Shown here: one piece after another, positions 30,072-38,794 of the stretch
Layout of the letters: the number at the start of each line of letters is the position of its first letter
How positions within the stretch are numbered: position 1 is the first letter of the stretch
Origin: a virus
Virus record (IMG/VR): IMGVR_UViG_3300017963_000320
Location: 1 to 54,348 of that record
DNA: 54,348 nt
Strand: one strand, 5' to 3'
Notes under the pieces: generated by a model
Database searches by the model: none
What the model was told of the DNA's origin: nothing
The model's input: the letters and a program-made list of their open reading frames with translations, nothing else
Position numbers and translations under genes: made by a program

Positions 30072-30966
30072 GGCAGTCAGAACTTGGAAAGGTGAAGGGG
30101 ATTCAGCACTTCCTAACGATTGGAACACGCCTGCAAATTGGCTTGAAGGGTTTGTTCCTGTCAATGGTGATGATGTTTATTTCAGCGACAATGCTGTTTC
30201 TGTACTGACAGGGCTTGATCAGTCAGCAGTCATGCTTGCATCCCTGAATTTCAGACAATCATTCACAGGTGTCAATGCACCTGATGCATCTTCTTTCTTA
30301 CAGATTGGAACACAAAGATTGACTATCGGACAGAATCAAGGCAATTCTTCTGCTGGTGGTTCTTCAAGATTAAACATTGATCTTCAACCACCTGATTCAG
30401 GTGGAACACAAATTGACATATACCAAACAAACACTTCACCTGCTGATCAAAACAGACAGACAGTGCGAATCATTGGTGGAAAAGATTCTGCATCAGGCAT
30501 CCTGAATGTGTTCATCAGAAGTGGTGTTGTTTCCTTTGCTGAAGATGGTGGATCAACTTTTGAATGTGATGACATTCACATCACCGAAGACGATGCAGAT
30601 GTCAAACTTGGTGATTCTGTGACATATCAGAACCTGTTCATGCGAAGGGGTTCATTTGAAGGTTATTCAATGCCAGCAGTTGAAGCAAGGTTTTCAGGTG
30701 GTGATGGAATCCTTCAGGGTGTTGATGCATTGCCATTGCTTGTGATGGATGGAACAGCATCAGTCATCAGCAACATTGAAGGAACTATTTCACAGGTCGA
30801 TGGTTATGGTGGAACAGTTGACTTTTCACAGTCAGATGTTTCAAGGATTCTGACCCTTTTGAATTTGAAAGAACAAAATTTCAGCATGGTTTATGACAAA
30901 GACGTTCTCGATGTTCAGTCAATTGTCAATCAGATTGAAGGATTTGCAACTTTGGGTGTGTCATGA
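30070..30966 (+). CDS. Beta-rich virion protein with an autotransporter-repeat-like start
   Basis: A 298-residue protein opening VRTWKGEGDSALPNDWNTPA followed by NWLEGFVPVNGDDVYFSD. This W...NW...P..GDD..F layout is the one found at the start of autotransporter-associated beta-helix repeats on large bacterial surface proteins. The rest alternates short strands with Gly and Ser (SSRLNIDLQPPDSGG, ASGILNVFIRSGVVSF), consistent with a beta-helix. Its place before the capsid protease suggests a capsid decoration or fibre. No ribosome site is visible, and an operator-like site overlaps the start. It overlaps the protease gene by four bases. Confidence 0.65.
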   Translation: MAVRTWKGEGDSALPNDWNTPANWLEGFVPVNGDDVYFSDNAVSVLTGLDQSAVMLASLNFRQSFTGVNAPDASSFLQIGTQRLTIGQNQGNSSAGGSSRLNIDLQPPDSGGTQIDIYQTNTSPADQNRQTVRIIGGKDSASGILNVFIRSGVVSFAEDGGSTFECDDIHITEDDADVKLGDSVTYQNLFMRRGSFEGYSMPAVEARFSGGDGILQGVDALPLLVMDGTASVISNIEGTISQVDGYGGTVDFSQSDVSRILTLLNLKEQNFSMVYDKDVLDVQSIVNQIEGFATLGVS

Positions 30967-32366
30967 TATTCAACAAAAAGAAAGAATGTGATTGTGGGTG
31001 CGGTGGTGCATGTGGGAAACCTGATTTCAACATTGCACCAAATGGACAGGTGAACATCAATTCAGAATTGAAACTGAATCTGAAAGGTTCTGACATTGAA
31101 ATGAAAGTTCTGAATGGTGAAAGGCATCTTGTAGGGCGAGCAGTTTTAATTGTTGAAGGTGTCCTGAATGGCTTGCTTTATCCACTTGAAGAACTTGAAA
31201 TCCATCCTGATGCTTGGAATGGCAGACCAATTCCAATTGATCACCCTACAAATGAAAGGGGTGAATTCCTGTCTGCAAATGATCTTGCTGTATTTGAGAA
31301 GAACATAGGTCAACTAATGAATTCCCGAATTGAAGGGAATGCATTGGTTGCTGATCTTTGGATGAATGAAGCCAAGCTGAGAAAGCAGAATCCAAAACTG
31401 CTTTTGAAAATTGTCAACAAAGAATTCATTGAAGTCAGCACAGGACTATTCATTGAAATTGAAGAACAGGCAGGAGAATTCAACGGTGTCAAGTTCTATG
31501 GCATTGCAAGAAATTATAAACCTGATCACCTTGCACTGTTGCCAAATGACATCGGTGCTTGCAGTGGCAAAGATGGTTGCGGATTAAGAAGCAACAAAGG
31601 AAATGATGAAATGCTTTATCCAAAAAACCCTTTGGCGAAAAAGGTATGGAATGCATTGGCAGGTATCTTTTCAGAAGATGCTGAAAAAGAAATTTCTTAT
31701 TCCATCAATCCTGATGGAACTGAAAACACAAACAATCTTGAAGTTGCTGGCGAGCTTCAGGGTGCGAAACAAAAAACATTGGAGACAAATACAATGAAAG
31801 AAATGGTTGACAATATCATTTCCAATGAAGGCAATGAATGGTCAGAAACTGATCGTGAATTCCTGATGTCATTGAATGAAGAACAACTGAAAAAAGTTGC
31901 TCCTGCAAACGACAATGAGAAAGGGGAAGTTCCTGCTGAAGAAGGTAAAACTTCCAGCGAGGTGAACACCGAAAATGTTTCTACCCCTGAACCAATTGTC
32001 AAAGCAGAAGCAAATTCTGAAGTTGATGTTGAATCTGCTGTACGCAAAGTTCTGAATGAAGAATTTGGTGAAAGTGGAATCAAGGGTTTCATTCAGAAAG
32101 CTGTTGAAAGTGCATCCAACAAGCGTGTTGAAGCAGATGCAAAAGAAACAGTGATCAACAAAATCATGGCAAACACAGGCATGAACAAAGAAGAAGACAA
32201 AGCAGAATTGCAGAAACTTTCTTTGACTGCCCTTGAAACACTTGCCAAAAATTCCACACAGCAGGTCTATCTTGGATTCGGCTCAAACACCAATGCAGAT
32301 GTTGATGCAGATGCTGAAGTGCTTGAAGTTCCAAGTGATCCCTTCAAAAAAGCAAACAAGGAATAA
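30963..32366 (+). CDS. Prohead protease (DUF2213-like) fused to a scaffold-like tail
   Basis: A 467-residue protein. Residues about 40-205 match the DUF2213 family of putative capsid proteases: RAVLIVEGVLNGLLYPLEEL, GRPIPIDHPTNERGEF, VADLWMNEAKLRKQNP, EFIEVSTGLFIEIEEQAG and NYKPDHLALLPNDIGAC. His and Ser residues in DHP and EVSTG are candidates for the catalytic centre. From about 215 on it is acidic, Glu/Asn-rich and helical, like a scaffolding domain. An unusual N-terminal cluster, CDCGCGGACG, could bind a metal. It precedes the decoration and major capsid genes, the standard order. Confidence 0.8.
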   Translation: MIFNKKKECDCGCGGACGKPDFNIAPNGQVNINSELKLNLKGSDIEMKVLNGERHLVGRAVLIVEGVLNGLLYPLEELEIHPDAWNGRPIPIDHPTNERGEFLSANDLAVFEKNIGQLMNSRIEGNALVADLWMNEAKLRKQNPKLLLKIVNKEFIEVSTGLFIEIEEQAGEFNGVKFYGIARNYKPDHLALLPNDIGACSGKDGCGLRSNKGNDEMLYPKNPLAKKVWNALAGIFSEDAEKEISYSINPDGTENTNNLEVAGELQGAKQKTLETNTMKEMVDNIISNEGNEWSETDREFLMSLNEEQLKKVAPANDNEKGEVPAEEGKTSSEVNTENVSTPEPIVKAEANSEVDVESAVRKVLNEEFGESGIKGFIQKAVESASNKRVEADAKETVINKIMANTGMNKEEDKAELQKLSLTALETLAKNSTQQVYLGFGSNTNADVDADAEVLEVPSDPFKKANKE

Positions 32367-32372
32367 AAGACA

Positions 32373-32807
32373 ATGAGCAAAAATACAATCATTCGTCGCA
32401 TTTCAGGTTCCATGACCAAAGACGGTTACGATGCATCAGCAGAGATTTTGCCGGGCATGGTCTGTGAACTTTTTGACAATGCAGGATCACTTGATGTGCG
32501 TCCATTGGCATCTGCCAAAAAATCCCGTCTGATTGCTGTTGAAAATGATCTTGCTGGAAAAGACATCACTGATGCATATGCAAGTGGTGATCGTGTTCAG
32601 CTTGTGACTTTCAAATCTGGTGACATTGCCCGTATGCGTGTAGCAAATGGCGAGACTGTCACACAGGGTGATGAAGTTGAATCAAACAGCGATGGTTATG
32701 TAAAAACTGGAAGCACTGCACCAATTGGTGTCGCTCTTGAATCTGTGGACATGTCCGACAGTTCAGGTGCCGATCCTGATGGGTTCATTGACATTCAGAT
32801 AATTTAA
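32373..32807 (+). CDS. Capsid decoration/stabilisation protein-like
   Basis: A 144-residue beta-rich protein (PGMVCELFDNAGSLDVRPLA, AYASGDRVQLVTFKSGDIAR, GDEVESNSDGYVKTGS) of the kind commonly encoded between the protease and major capsid protein; similar proteins trimerise on the capsid surface. Like the next gene it uses CGT for arginine far more than the rest of the genome, indicating high expression. Starts seven bases after the protease stop. Confidence 0.75.
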   Translation: MSKNTIIRRISGSMTKDGYDASAEILPGMVCELFDNAGSLDVRPLASAKKSRLIAVENDLAGKDITDAYASGDRVQLVTFKSGDIARMRVANGETVTQGDEVESNSDGYVKTGSTAPIGVALESVDMSDSSGADPDGFIDIQII

Positions 32808-32819
32808 GGAGTTCCAAAA

Positions 32820-33884
32820 ATGACAGACGATGTAATTGTTGGAAATCAGGTCATTGGTGATTTTGCCAATGCACTACATGCAAACGGTTTTTCTGCTGGA
32901 CGCTTGCGTCCGTGGTATGATGTAAACAAACGCAAATGTTTCATCAATGTCAATGGAAAAGCTGTTGAATATTCAAACCTCGCAATGAATGCAACACTGC
33001 GAAAAGATGAATGGCAGGAAATTGATTCTGCTGTTCTTGAAGTTGCACAAGAACGTCTTGTTGGTGTTCGTGACCTGCTTCAGGCTGGTCTGCTGAAAAC
33101 CCTTTCACAGGGAATTGGTGCAACTGTTTTCCAATGGGAAACTGTTTCTGATTTTGATGAAGCAGGTGTTTCAATGGATGCAGTGACTGACCATGTTGGC
33201 GACCGTCCAAAATTCAAACTTGAATCCATGCCTGTGCCTGTGATTCATAAAGAGTTTGAATTCAACAGCCGTCAACTTGATGCAAGTCGCAATCGTGGTG
33301 AAACACTTGATGTGACATCAGTGCGTTCTGCAACTCGTCAGGTGACTGAGAAGCAGGAAGACATGTTGTTCAATGGTGCAGACAGCTTCACTTTTGATGG
33401 TGGTTCACTTTACGGTTATACCACTTTCCCACAGCGTAACTCTGTTACTTCTGCTGATGGCAAAAAGTGGGATGACCCTGCAAAAACAGGTGAAGAAATT
33501 CTTGCTGATGTCCTTGCACTTATTACTGCAAATGACAATGCAAATCACTTCATGGATTCTAAACTGTATATTCCAAGAGCATATGATCGTGTCCTTGACA
33601 ATGATTTCAAAGCTGATTCTGACAAAACAATCCGTCAGCGTCTTCTTGAAATTCGTGGCATCATGGGCATTGAACCAGCAGACAGACTGACTGCTGATCA
33701 GGTTGTTCTTGTTGAAATGAATCGTGAAGTTGTTCAGCTTGTTCAGGGAATGCCTTTGACAACTGTTCAGTGGTCTGAAAACTTTGGTTTCCGTGAGAAA
33801 TTCAAAGTGATGATCATTCAGGTTCCAAACCTGCGTGCTGATCAGAATGGTCAGACAGGTATTGCACACATGGATTTGTCATAA
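32820..33884 (+). CDS. Major capsid protein
   Basis: A 354-residue capsid subunit of the HK97/encapsulin-like fold, judged from size, position after protease and decoration genes, and the pattern MPVPVIHKEFEFNSRQLD, RSATRQVTEKQEDMLFNGA, GSLYGYTTFPQRNSV and a late EFGFREKFKVMII-like strand (NFGFREKFKVM). It starts behind TAAGGAGTTCC. Arginine is mostly CGT and leucine often CTG/CTT, unlike the AGA/AGG habit elsewhere, which marks it as the most highly translated gene. A terminator follows at 33905. Confidence 0.88.
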   Translation: MTDDVIVGNQVIGDFANALHANGFSAGRLRPWYDVNKRKCFINVNGKAVEYSNLAMNATLRKDEWQEIDSAVLEVAQERLVGVRDLLQAGLLKTLSQGIGATVFQWETVSDFDEAGVSMDAVTDHVGDRPKFKLESMPVPVIHKEFEFNSRQLDASRNRGETLDVTSVRSATRQVTEKQEDMLFNGADSFTFDGGSLYGYTTFPQRNSVTSADGKKWDDPAKTGEEILADVLALITANDNANHFMDSKLYIPRAYDRVLDNDFKADSDKTIRQRLLEIRGIMGIEPADRLTADQVVLVEMNREVVQLVQGMPLTTVQWSENFGFREKFKVMIIQVPNLRADQNGQTGIAHMDLS

Positions 33885-33904
33885 GACTTTTCCATTCCGT
33901 TCAT

Positions 33905-33939
33905 GGTGGAATCCTTGTTGATCAAGGGTTCCACCTTTT
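33905..33939 (+). terminator. Terminator after the major capsid gene
   Basis: GGTGGAATCCTT (33905-33916) pairs with AAGGGTTCCACC (33924-33935), 12 positions with one G-U pair, followed by TTTT. It probably limits read-through from the heavily transcribed capsid gene. Confidence 0.8.
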
Positions 33940-33942
33940 AAG

Positions 33943-33978
33943 CCTTAACCAAAGGCATTTTAATTCCTTAACCAAAGG
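33943..33978. repeat. Two direct copies of CCTTAACCAAAGG
   Basis: The 13-mer occurs at 33943-33955 and 33966-33978. Each copy can itself form a small CCTT/AAGG hairpin. They lie between the capsid terminator and the next ATG at 33987 and may mark a promoter or protein site. Confidence 0.6.
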
Positions 33979-33986
33979 ATTGTGTG

Positions 33987-34436
33987 ATGAAGCGTCAATA
34001 TAAAATTCTGCATGGAACACATTCTGAAGATGGAAAATATTTCATTGCAGGAACATCAAACAACATCATTGAAAGTGATGTAAATTTGGCACTAAAATAC
34101 AAGAACAAGTTTGTTGTCCATGTGCCAAGATCAAATTCAGATGAAGACCCTGATATTGAATTTCTTGAACCCGTTGACAAGGGCAATGGAATGTTTGATG
34201 TCATGGACACAAGAACAGGTCAGAAAATCAATAACGGTTACCTGACACAGGAACAGGCTTTTGAATGGTGTGGACTGAATGCACCAAGTGAAGCAAGAAA
34301 GAAACCTGAAAAAATTTCTGAAATTGATTCTGATGATGAAGAAACAGATGCAGAAGCAGATGCAGATGCAGAAACTGAAACAGAATCAGAAGGACAAGAT
34401 GATGATGACAGCAACACAGACCCACTTATTTCATGA
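33987..34436 (+). CDS. Hypothetical protein with an acidic tail
   Basis: A 149-residue protein. The first 105 residues are alpha/beta (MFDVMDTRTGQKINNGYL) and the last 40 are extremely acidic, with DAEADADAETETESE repeats. It follows the capsid gene in the place where head completion proteins are often found, but no family is recognised. ATG 33987 follows GTGTG; a GTG at 33984 is also possible. The acidic tail is read in another frame by the start of the next gene. Confidence 0.6.
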   Translation: MKRQYKILHGTHSEDGKYFIAGTSNNIIESDVNLALKYKNKFVVHVPRSNSDEDPDIEFLEPVDKGNGMFDVMDTRTGQKINNGYLTQEQAFEWCGLNAPSEARKKPEKISEIDSDDEETDAEADADAETETESEGQDDDDSNTDPLIS

Positions 34437-35148
34437 AGCACAGGAGACAGTGAAAGGTCTTTGGTCTGTTCCTAAAGCATGGAAAGATGAAAGCTGTTTC
34501 ATCATTGGTGGTGGATATTCTGCAAAGAAACTTGACCTGTCACTTTTGAAACCCTTCAATGTCATTGGTTGCAATGATGCATATATCTATGGCGAAGAAA
34601 TTGTTGACATCTGCTATTTTGGCGATCTTGGTTGGTACGATATTCATTGGACTGATGAAGTCAGCTACGATGACATTGGAACATTCAAAGGATTGAAGCA
34701 TTTCAAAAATCTGATTGTCACAAACTGCCATGACAAGTTTCTTGAAAAAGATCAGGAAACACCTGTCAATCCAAAAGTCAAAGTTCTGAAACGAATGGGA
34801 AAGGGAATCAACACCATTCCATCATGTGTTGCATGGAATGGAAACACAGGATCATCTGCAATCAGCCTTGCCTGTCATTTAGGTGTCAAAAGAATCTATC
34901 TTCTTGGTTTTGATATGTGCCTGACACAGGAAGGAAGCAAGCAGGTTGCAAATTGGCATCAGAATTTGAAGAATCCACCAAACAAAGATGTGTACGTCAA
35001 ATGGCTTGAATACTTCAAGCAGATCAAAGAAACTGCATCCATGATTGGACTTGAAATTCTGAATTGCAGTAAAGTTTCAAGAATCAAAGAATTCAAATTT
35101 TGTGAATATGAAAAGGCAATTGAAGCCGAAAGGAAAAACCTGAAATGA
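34399..35148 (+). CDS. Sialyltransferase/DUF115-like glycosyltransferase
   Basis: A 249-residue protein. Residues about 25-35 read CFIIGGGYSAKKLDLSLL, then NVIGCNDAY, VDICYFGDLGWY, a conserved NTGSSAISLACHLGVKRIYL and LLGFDMC. This is the layout of DUF115 and CST-type (GT42-like) proteins that bind a CMP- or other nucleotide-linked sugar. It is the first of three genes for building or modifying a glycan (34399-38170). It starts at one of three in-frame ATGs (34399, 34402, 34405) behind AAGGA, overlapping the previous gene by about 38 bases, and overlaps the next by four. The acceptor is unknown. Confidence 0.72.
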   Translation: MMMTATQTHLFHEAQETVKGLWSVPKAWKDESCFIIGGGYSAKKLDLSLLKPFNVIGCNDAYIYGEEIVDICYFGDLGWYDIHWTDEVSYDDIGTFKGLKHFKNLIVTNCHDKFLEKDQETPVNPKVKVLKRMGKGINTIPSCVAWNGNTGSSAISLACHLGVKRIYLLGFDMCLTQEGSKQVANWHQNLKNPPNKDVYVKWLEYFKQIKETASMIGLEILNCSKVSRIKEFKFCEYEKAIEAERKNLK

Positions 35149-37502
35149 AACAACTGATCAACATGTGCATTTGCGGTGGCTCAAAAGTCAGACCTGCAAC
35201 CATGAAAGGAATTGATGTGTTGCAGTGCATTTCATGTGGTGTCATCAGACAATCTGTTCACATGACAGAAGCAGAACTCGATGAATGGTATGAAAAACAA
35301 TATCATGATGGCATTTTTTCACATGACTATGATCATGACATAAAAATTGCCAATTTAAGACTGAAAGAATACGGTCTGAAGAAAAACACCACCATCCTTG
35401 ACATTGGCTGTGGAAATGGTGCATTTGTCGATGCAAGCCGAAAGAAAGGGATTCAGGCATACGGTTGTGAAGTTGGTGATGGTGCAAGTCAAAGCAAATT
35501 CACTTATCAGGGGAAAGTTGAAGACATCCATTTCCCGACAGACCATTTTGACACAGTTGTGATCCATGATGTCCTTGAACACCTTGTCAATCCTTTGCAG
35601 TTCTGCATTGAAGTCAGAAGAATATTGAAACAGGGTGGAACATTCATCATTGACTTTCCTGATTTCTTTGTTCCTGAAGGCGATCATCATTGGAAAGAAA
35701 TTGAACACCTGTGGATGCTGAATGAAGAACAGGTTGTCAATATCCTTGTTGGACTTGGTTTCAATTTGAAGGAAATCAAAAAACCCATTCCTTCAAAACT
35801 AGTTTTCTATGCAGAAGCACCAACAGAACAAAGACAATCAATCATCATTCCGCCGGGCATTGGCGACACATGGTGGTCGTTGTTAAAGCTGAAAAGTTTC
35901 TGTGAATCAAATCAAATTGGAATTCCTGATGTTTACATCATGTCAGACAATGGAAAGAAAGACAGGTCAATTGACTTTGTGAAACGAGCACCATTCCTGA
36001 ATGCAAAAGGATATATGAAATATCCAAACAAAGCACAGGATGAAGTTTGGCGTGAAGCATACATGCTTGATGGAAGAACTGTTTTCACAAGAAAAGATTT
36101 GCCTGTTGATGCAGACTATTTCCTTGCTTACAATGGTGTTTTAAGGGCAGGGAAAAACATTGATGAAGTTGACACCTTGTATCAATCAGATTGGCTTTAC
36201 GATCAATTTATAAGCCTTGAAGAAAGATGGTACGGTGAAAACTGTGTCAAGGAATGGGGTGAATACCTGATTGCATATTTTGTTGATCATGGCATGTATG
36301 GAAAGCATTGGATCAAAGAATTCAGCAAAGCACACATCAAGAAAACACTTGAACTGTTGCACAAGCAGACAGGGAAAAAGATTGTCCTTGTTGGTTCTGA
36401 ATGGGATGACAATGCATTCACAAAAGACCTTGCAAAAGGGTTTGACTTTGTGATCAACATGATTGGCAAAACAGAACTTGAAGAATTCATTGGAATGATC
36501 CGATATTCATCAGGGATGATTGGTTTTCCATCAGGTGCAACTTTCATGGGTGTGAAGTTCAAAAAGCCTGTCATGTGCATTTGGAACAAATACTTCACAA
36601 CGAAATTTTGGTGGAATGCCTGCCCGAAAGAAAGCTGGAACAATTGGTATGGCATCATTGATTCAAGACATGCAAAGCCTGACACAGTTGTGAATGGTTT
36701 CATGAAGTTGATTGATGAAAACATTGAAGACACAAAGGAAATTCCTGTGAAAAACAGCAAAAAACCCCAAAAAACAGCCAAAAAAGCCGAAAAAACTGCA
36801 TCCAAAACAGGTGAAAAGAAAACTAAAAGGGATCAGAAAGAGCCTTTCTTTGTGTCAAAAGGTGCAAAATTGGTTGCATGTGTGCTGAAATCAGGTGGTG
36901 ATTTTGACAGAACCTACGTTTCAAGGCTTGAAAAGAACATCAAGAAGCACACAAACTATCCGATCAAACTTGTCTGCCTGTCAGACTTGGAAAACACAGG
37001 TGCAGATGAAACAATCAAACTGAAACACAATTGGCAAAGTTGGTGGTCAAAGATTGAACTGTTCAGACCTGATGTTTTCAATGAAGAACCTGTTGTGTAT
37101 TTTGATCTCGACACTTTGGTGCTGACAAACATTGATGGATTGATTGGTTCAAAACATTCATTCACAATGCTTGAAGCATTCAACAAAAAAAGAAATCCAT
37201 TTGCATCAGGTGTCATGGCATGGTCAGGAAACTATTCAGAAATTTATACTGAATTCAAAAAGAATTTCAGACAGGTCATTGAAAACAGAACAACCAATGA
37301 TCAGAAATTCATCCACAAAGTTTTGACAGAAGAATACGGCATCATTCCTGAAAGGGTGCAGAAGTTTGTGAATGTTGCAAGTTTCAAAAGAGAATGCAAT
37401 CATCCCACAGGCGCACCAAAGGGAACAAACATTGTCTGCTTTCATGGCAAACCAAGACCGATTGAAGTCACCCTTCCGTGGGTTCAGGAGGCATGGGCAT
37501 GA
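35145..37502 (+). CDS. Three-part methyltransferase / GT9-like / GT8-like glycosyltransferase fusion
   Basis: A 785-residue multidomain enzyme. Residues 8-32 hold a CxC...CxxC zinc knuckle. Residues 75-230 are a SAM methyltransferase (TTILDIGCGNGAF near 81-93, TVVIHDVLEHLVNP, RILKQGGTFIIDFPDFF). Residues 232-520 resemble a GT9/heptosyltransferase (IIIPPGIGDTWWSLLKLK, KKIVLVGSEWDD, MIGFPSGATFMGVKFKKPV). A Lys-rich linker (about 534-568) leads to a GT-A domain (574-785) with an acidic YFDLDTLVL motif near 651, SGVMAWSGNY and a closing CFHGKPRP. It would build and methylate a short glycan. Neighbours are a sugar transferase and a sulfotransferase. It overlaps both. Confidence 0.82.
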   Translation: MKQLINMCICGGSKVRPATMKGIDVLQCISCGVIRQSVHMTEAELDEWYEKQYHDGIFSHDYDHDIKIANLRLKEYGLKKNTTILDIGCGNGAFVDASRKKGIQAYGCEVGDGASQSKFTYQGKVEDIHFPTDHFDTVVIHDVLEHLVNPLQFCIEVRRILKQGGTFIIDFPDFFVPEGDHHWKEIEHLWMLNEEQVVNILVGLGFNLKEIKKPIPSKLVFYAEAPTEQRQSIIIPPGIGDTWWSLLKLKSFCESNQIGIPDVYIMSDNGKKDRSIDFVKRAPFLNAKGYMKYPNKAQDEVWREAYMLDGRTVFTRKDLPVDADYFLAYNGVLRAGKNIDEVDTLYQSDWLYDQFISLEERWYGENCVKEWGEYLIAYFVDHGMYGKHWIKEFSKAHIKKTLELLHKQTGKKIVLVGSEWDDNAFTKDLAKGFDFVINMIGKTELEEFIGMIRYSSGMIGFPSGATFMGVKFKKPVMCIWNKYFTTKFWWNACPKESWNNWYGIIDSRHAKPDTVVNGFMKLIDENIEDTKEIPVKNSKKPQKTAKKAEKTASKTGEKKTKRDQKEPFFVSKGAKLVACVLKSGGDFDRTYVSRLEKNIKKHTNYPIKLVCLSDLENTGADETIKLKHNWQSWWSKIELFRPDVFNEEPVVYFDLDTLVLTNIDGLIGSKHSFTMLEAFNKKRNPFASGVMAWSGNYSEIYTEFKKNFRQVIENRTTNDQKFIHKVLTEEYGIIPERVQKFVNVASFKRECNHPTGAPKGTNIVCFHGKPRPIEVTLPWVQEAWA

Positions 37503-38170
37503 AGTCTGAAGATGGAATTTTGATCACAGGAATTGCAAGAAGTGGAACAAGTGCAACAGCAGGAAGCATTGACATCTGTGGTGCATATGGTGGAAAAACT
37601 GCTGGTGGTACAAGGTACAATCAGAAAGGCTTTTTTGAAAACACTGAAATCAGAAATGCATTGATCAAACCATTTCTTCTTGCAAACAATTGTGATCCAT
37701 TAGGGCAGAACCCATTGCCTGACATTGAAAAACTTGATGACTTTCCTGAACTTCAGGAGAAATTTTTTCAAGTCATGCAACGTCATGGATACAAACAGGG
37801 GAAATGGTATTACAAGGGCGCAAAGATGTGTTTGATTTGGACTGTCATTCACAATGCATTCCCGAATGCAAAGTGGGTGATTGTCAGAAGGAATGATGAA
37901 GACATCATCAATTCATGTTTGAAAACAGGCTTCATGCGAAAGAACAAAGGGCGTGAAGGTTGGCAATGGTGGATTGATGAACACAAGAAAAGGTTTCAGG
38001 AAATGCACACAGCAGGATTGCAGATCAAAGAAATTTATCCTGCAAAAATGGCTGAAGGTGATTTCACAGAAATGCAGGAATGCATTGAATGGTTAGGTTT
38101 GGAATGGAAAGAAAAAGAAGTCAGGAAGTTTATTGATCCACAATTATACAGCAGGACAAAAGTAAAATGA
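37499..38170 (+). CDS. Sulfotransferase-like protein 1
   Basis: A 223-residue P-loop protein. ILITGIARSGTSAT (residues 7-20) matches the 5'-phosphosulfate loop of PAPS-dependent sulfotransferases, and KWVIVRRNDEDIINS (about 125-139) matches their 3'-phosphate-binding strand and helix. A C-terminal QECIEWLGLEW is also typical. It would move sulfate from PAPS to a hydroxyl or amine. It directly follows two glycosyltransferase genes, so a phage- or host-derived glycan is the likely acceptor, and the phage encodes an APS kinase to make PAPS. The start at 37499 lies seven bases after AGGAGG; ATG 37493 is too close to it. A generic nucleotide kinase is less likely. Confidence 0.8.
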   Translation: MKSEDGILITGIARSGTSATAGSIDICGAYGGKTAGGTRYNQKGFFENTEIRNALIKPFLLANNCDPLGQNPLPDIEKLDDFPELQEKFFQVMQRHGYKQGKWYYKGAKMCLIWTVIHNAFPNAKWVIVRRNDEDIINSCLKTGFMRKNKGREGWQWWIDEHKKRFQEMHTAGLQIKEIYPAKMAEGDFTEMQECIEWLGLEWKEKEVRKFIDPQLYSRTKVK

Positions 38171-38391
38171 AACTGATTGTCAAAAAAGAAAAAAACGGTC
38201 AATGTCAGTTGGCACTTGAAGGACAAGATGATTTGAAGATTACAGGCTTCACAATCAAGGCAGGTGTGGATGAAATGATGACAGCAACGATTGATGTTTT
38301 GATCCTGCCTGAAGATGAACTTTTGATTGATGCAGATGATCCACACTTGACAATCAATAAACACTTAATTGGAGAAACAAAAAATGCTTGA
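38167..38391 (+). CDS. Hypothetical protein
   Basis: A 74-residue all-beta protein (QCQLALEGQDDLKITGFTI, MTATIDVLILPEDELLI) with an acidic end. It overlaps the sulfotransferase by four bases and the next head-tail gene by eight. Position suggests a small virion or connector factor. Confidence 0.62.
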   Translation: MKLIVKKEKNGQCQLALEGQDDLKITGFTIKAGVDEMMTATIDVLILPEDELLIDADDPHLTINKHLIGETKNA

Positions 38392-38794
38392 TTCAAGTTG
38401 TCCAATTACAGGTGATGAAGTTGCAGAAGTTCTTGGAATCACAATTGATTCAGGAAGCACAGAACTAGACTTTGCAATCAATTGTGCCTGCAAACTTTAT
38501 GATTCATGTGTCAAAGGCACAGGTGATTCAACGCTTGAAAGTTGCGTATTGCTTTATTTGTCAGCACACTTTGCAAGCCTGAGCGACAAATATAAAAAGG
38601 TGCTTGCACAATCTGAAAAACTTGGTGATGCACAGATCACTTTTGCAATCAATGCATCAGGTGGTGCAGGTGGTCTTTCTTCAACAGTCTATGGTCAGAC
38701 AGCTTTGGACATGGACAAGACAGGAAGACTGCGATCAAAAACATGTGGCATTGGTATTGAATCAATGGGAGCATACAACAATGGCAATTGCTGA
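38384..38794 (+). CDS. Head-tail connector-like protein (DUF4054-type)
   Basis: A 136-residue protein with the helical layout of phage adaptor proteins that cap the portal: ITGDEVAEVLGITIDSG, ESCVLLYLSAHFASLSDKY, then FAINASGGAGGLSSTVYGQT and ALDMDKTGRL. Several such proteins end by describing a Gly-rich loop before a final helix, as here. ATG 38384 follows TTGGAGAAAC. The next genes (tail completion, terminator, tube) support the call. Confidence 0.7.
   Translation: MLDSSCPITGDEVAEVLGITIDSGSTELDFAINCACKLYDSCVKGTGDSTLESCVLLYLSAHFASLSDKYKKVLAQSEKLGDAQITFAINASGGAGGLSSTVYGQTALDMDKTGRLRSKTCGIGIESMGAYNNGNC

Noticed and set aside
33943-33978. Direct repeats as a phage attachment site
   Set aside because: There is no integrase or excisionase in the genome and the repeats are only 13 bp, so an att site is not supported.
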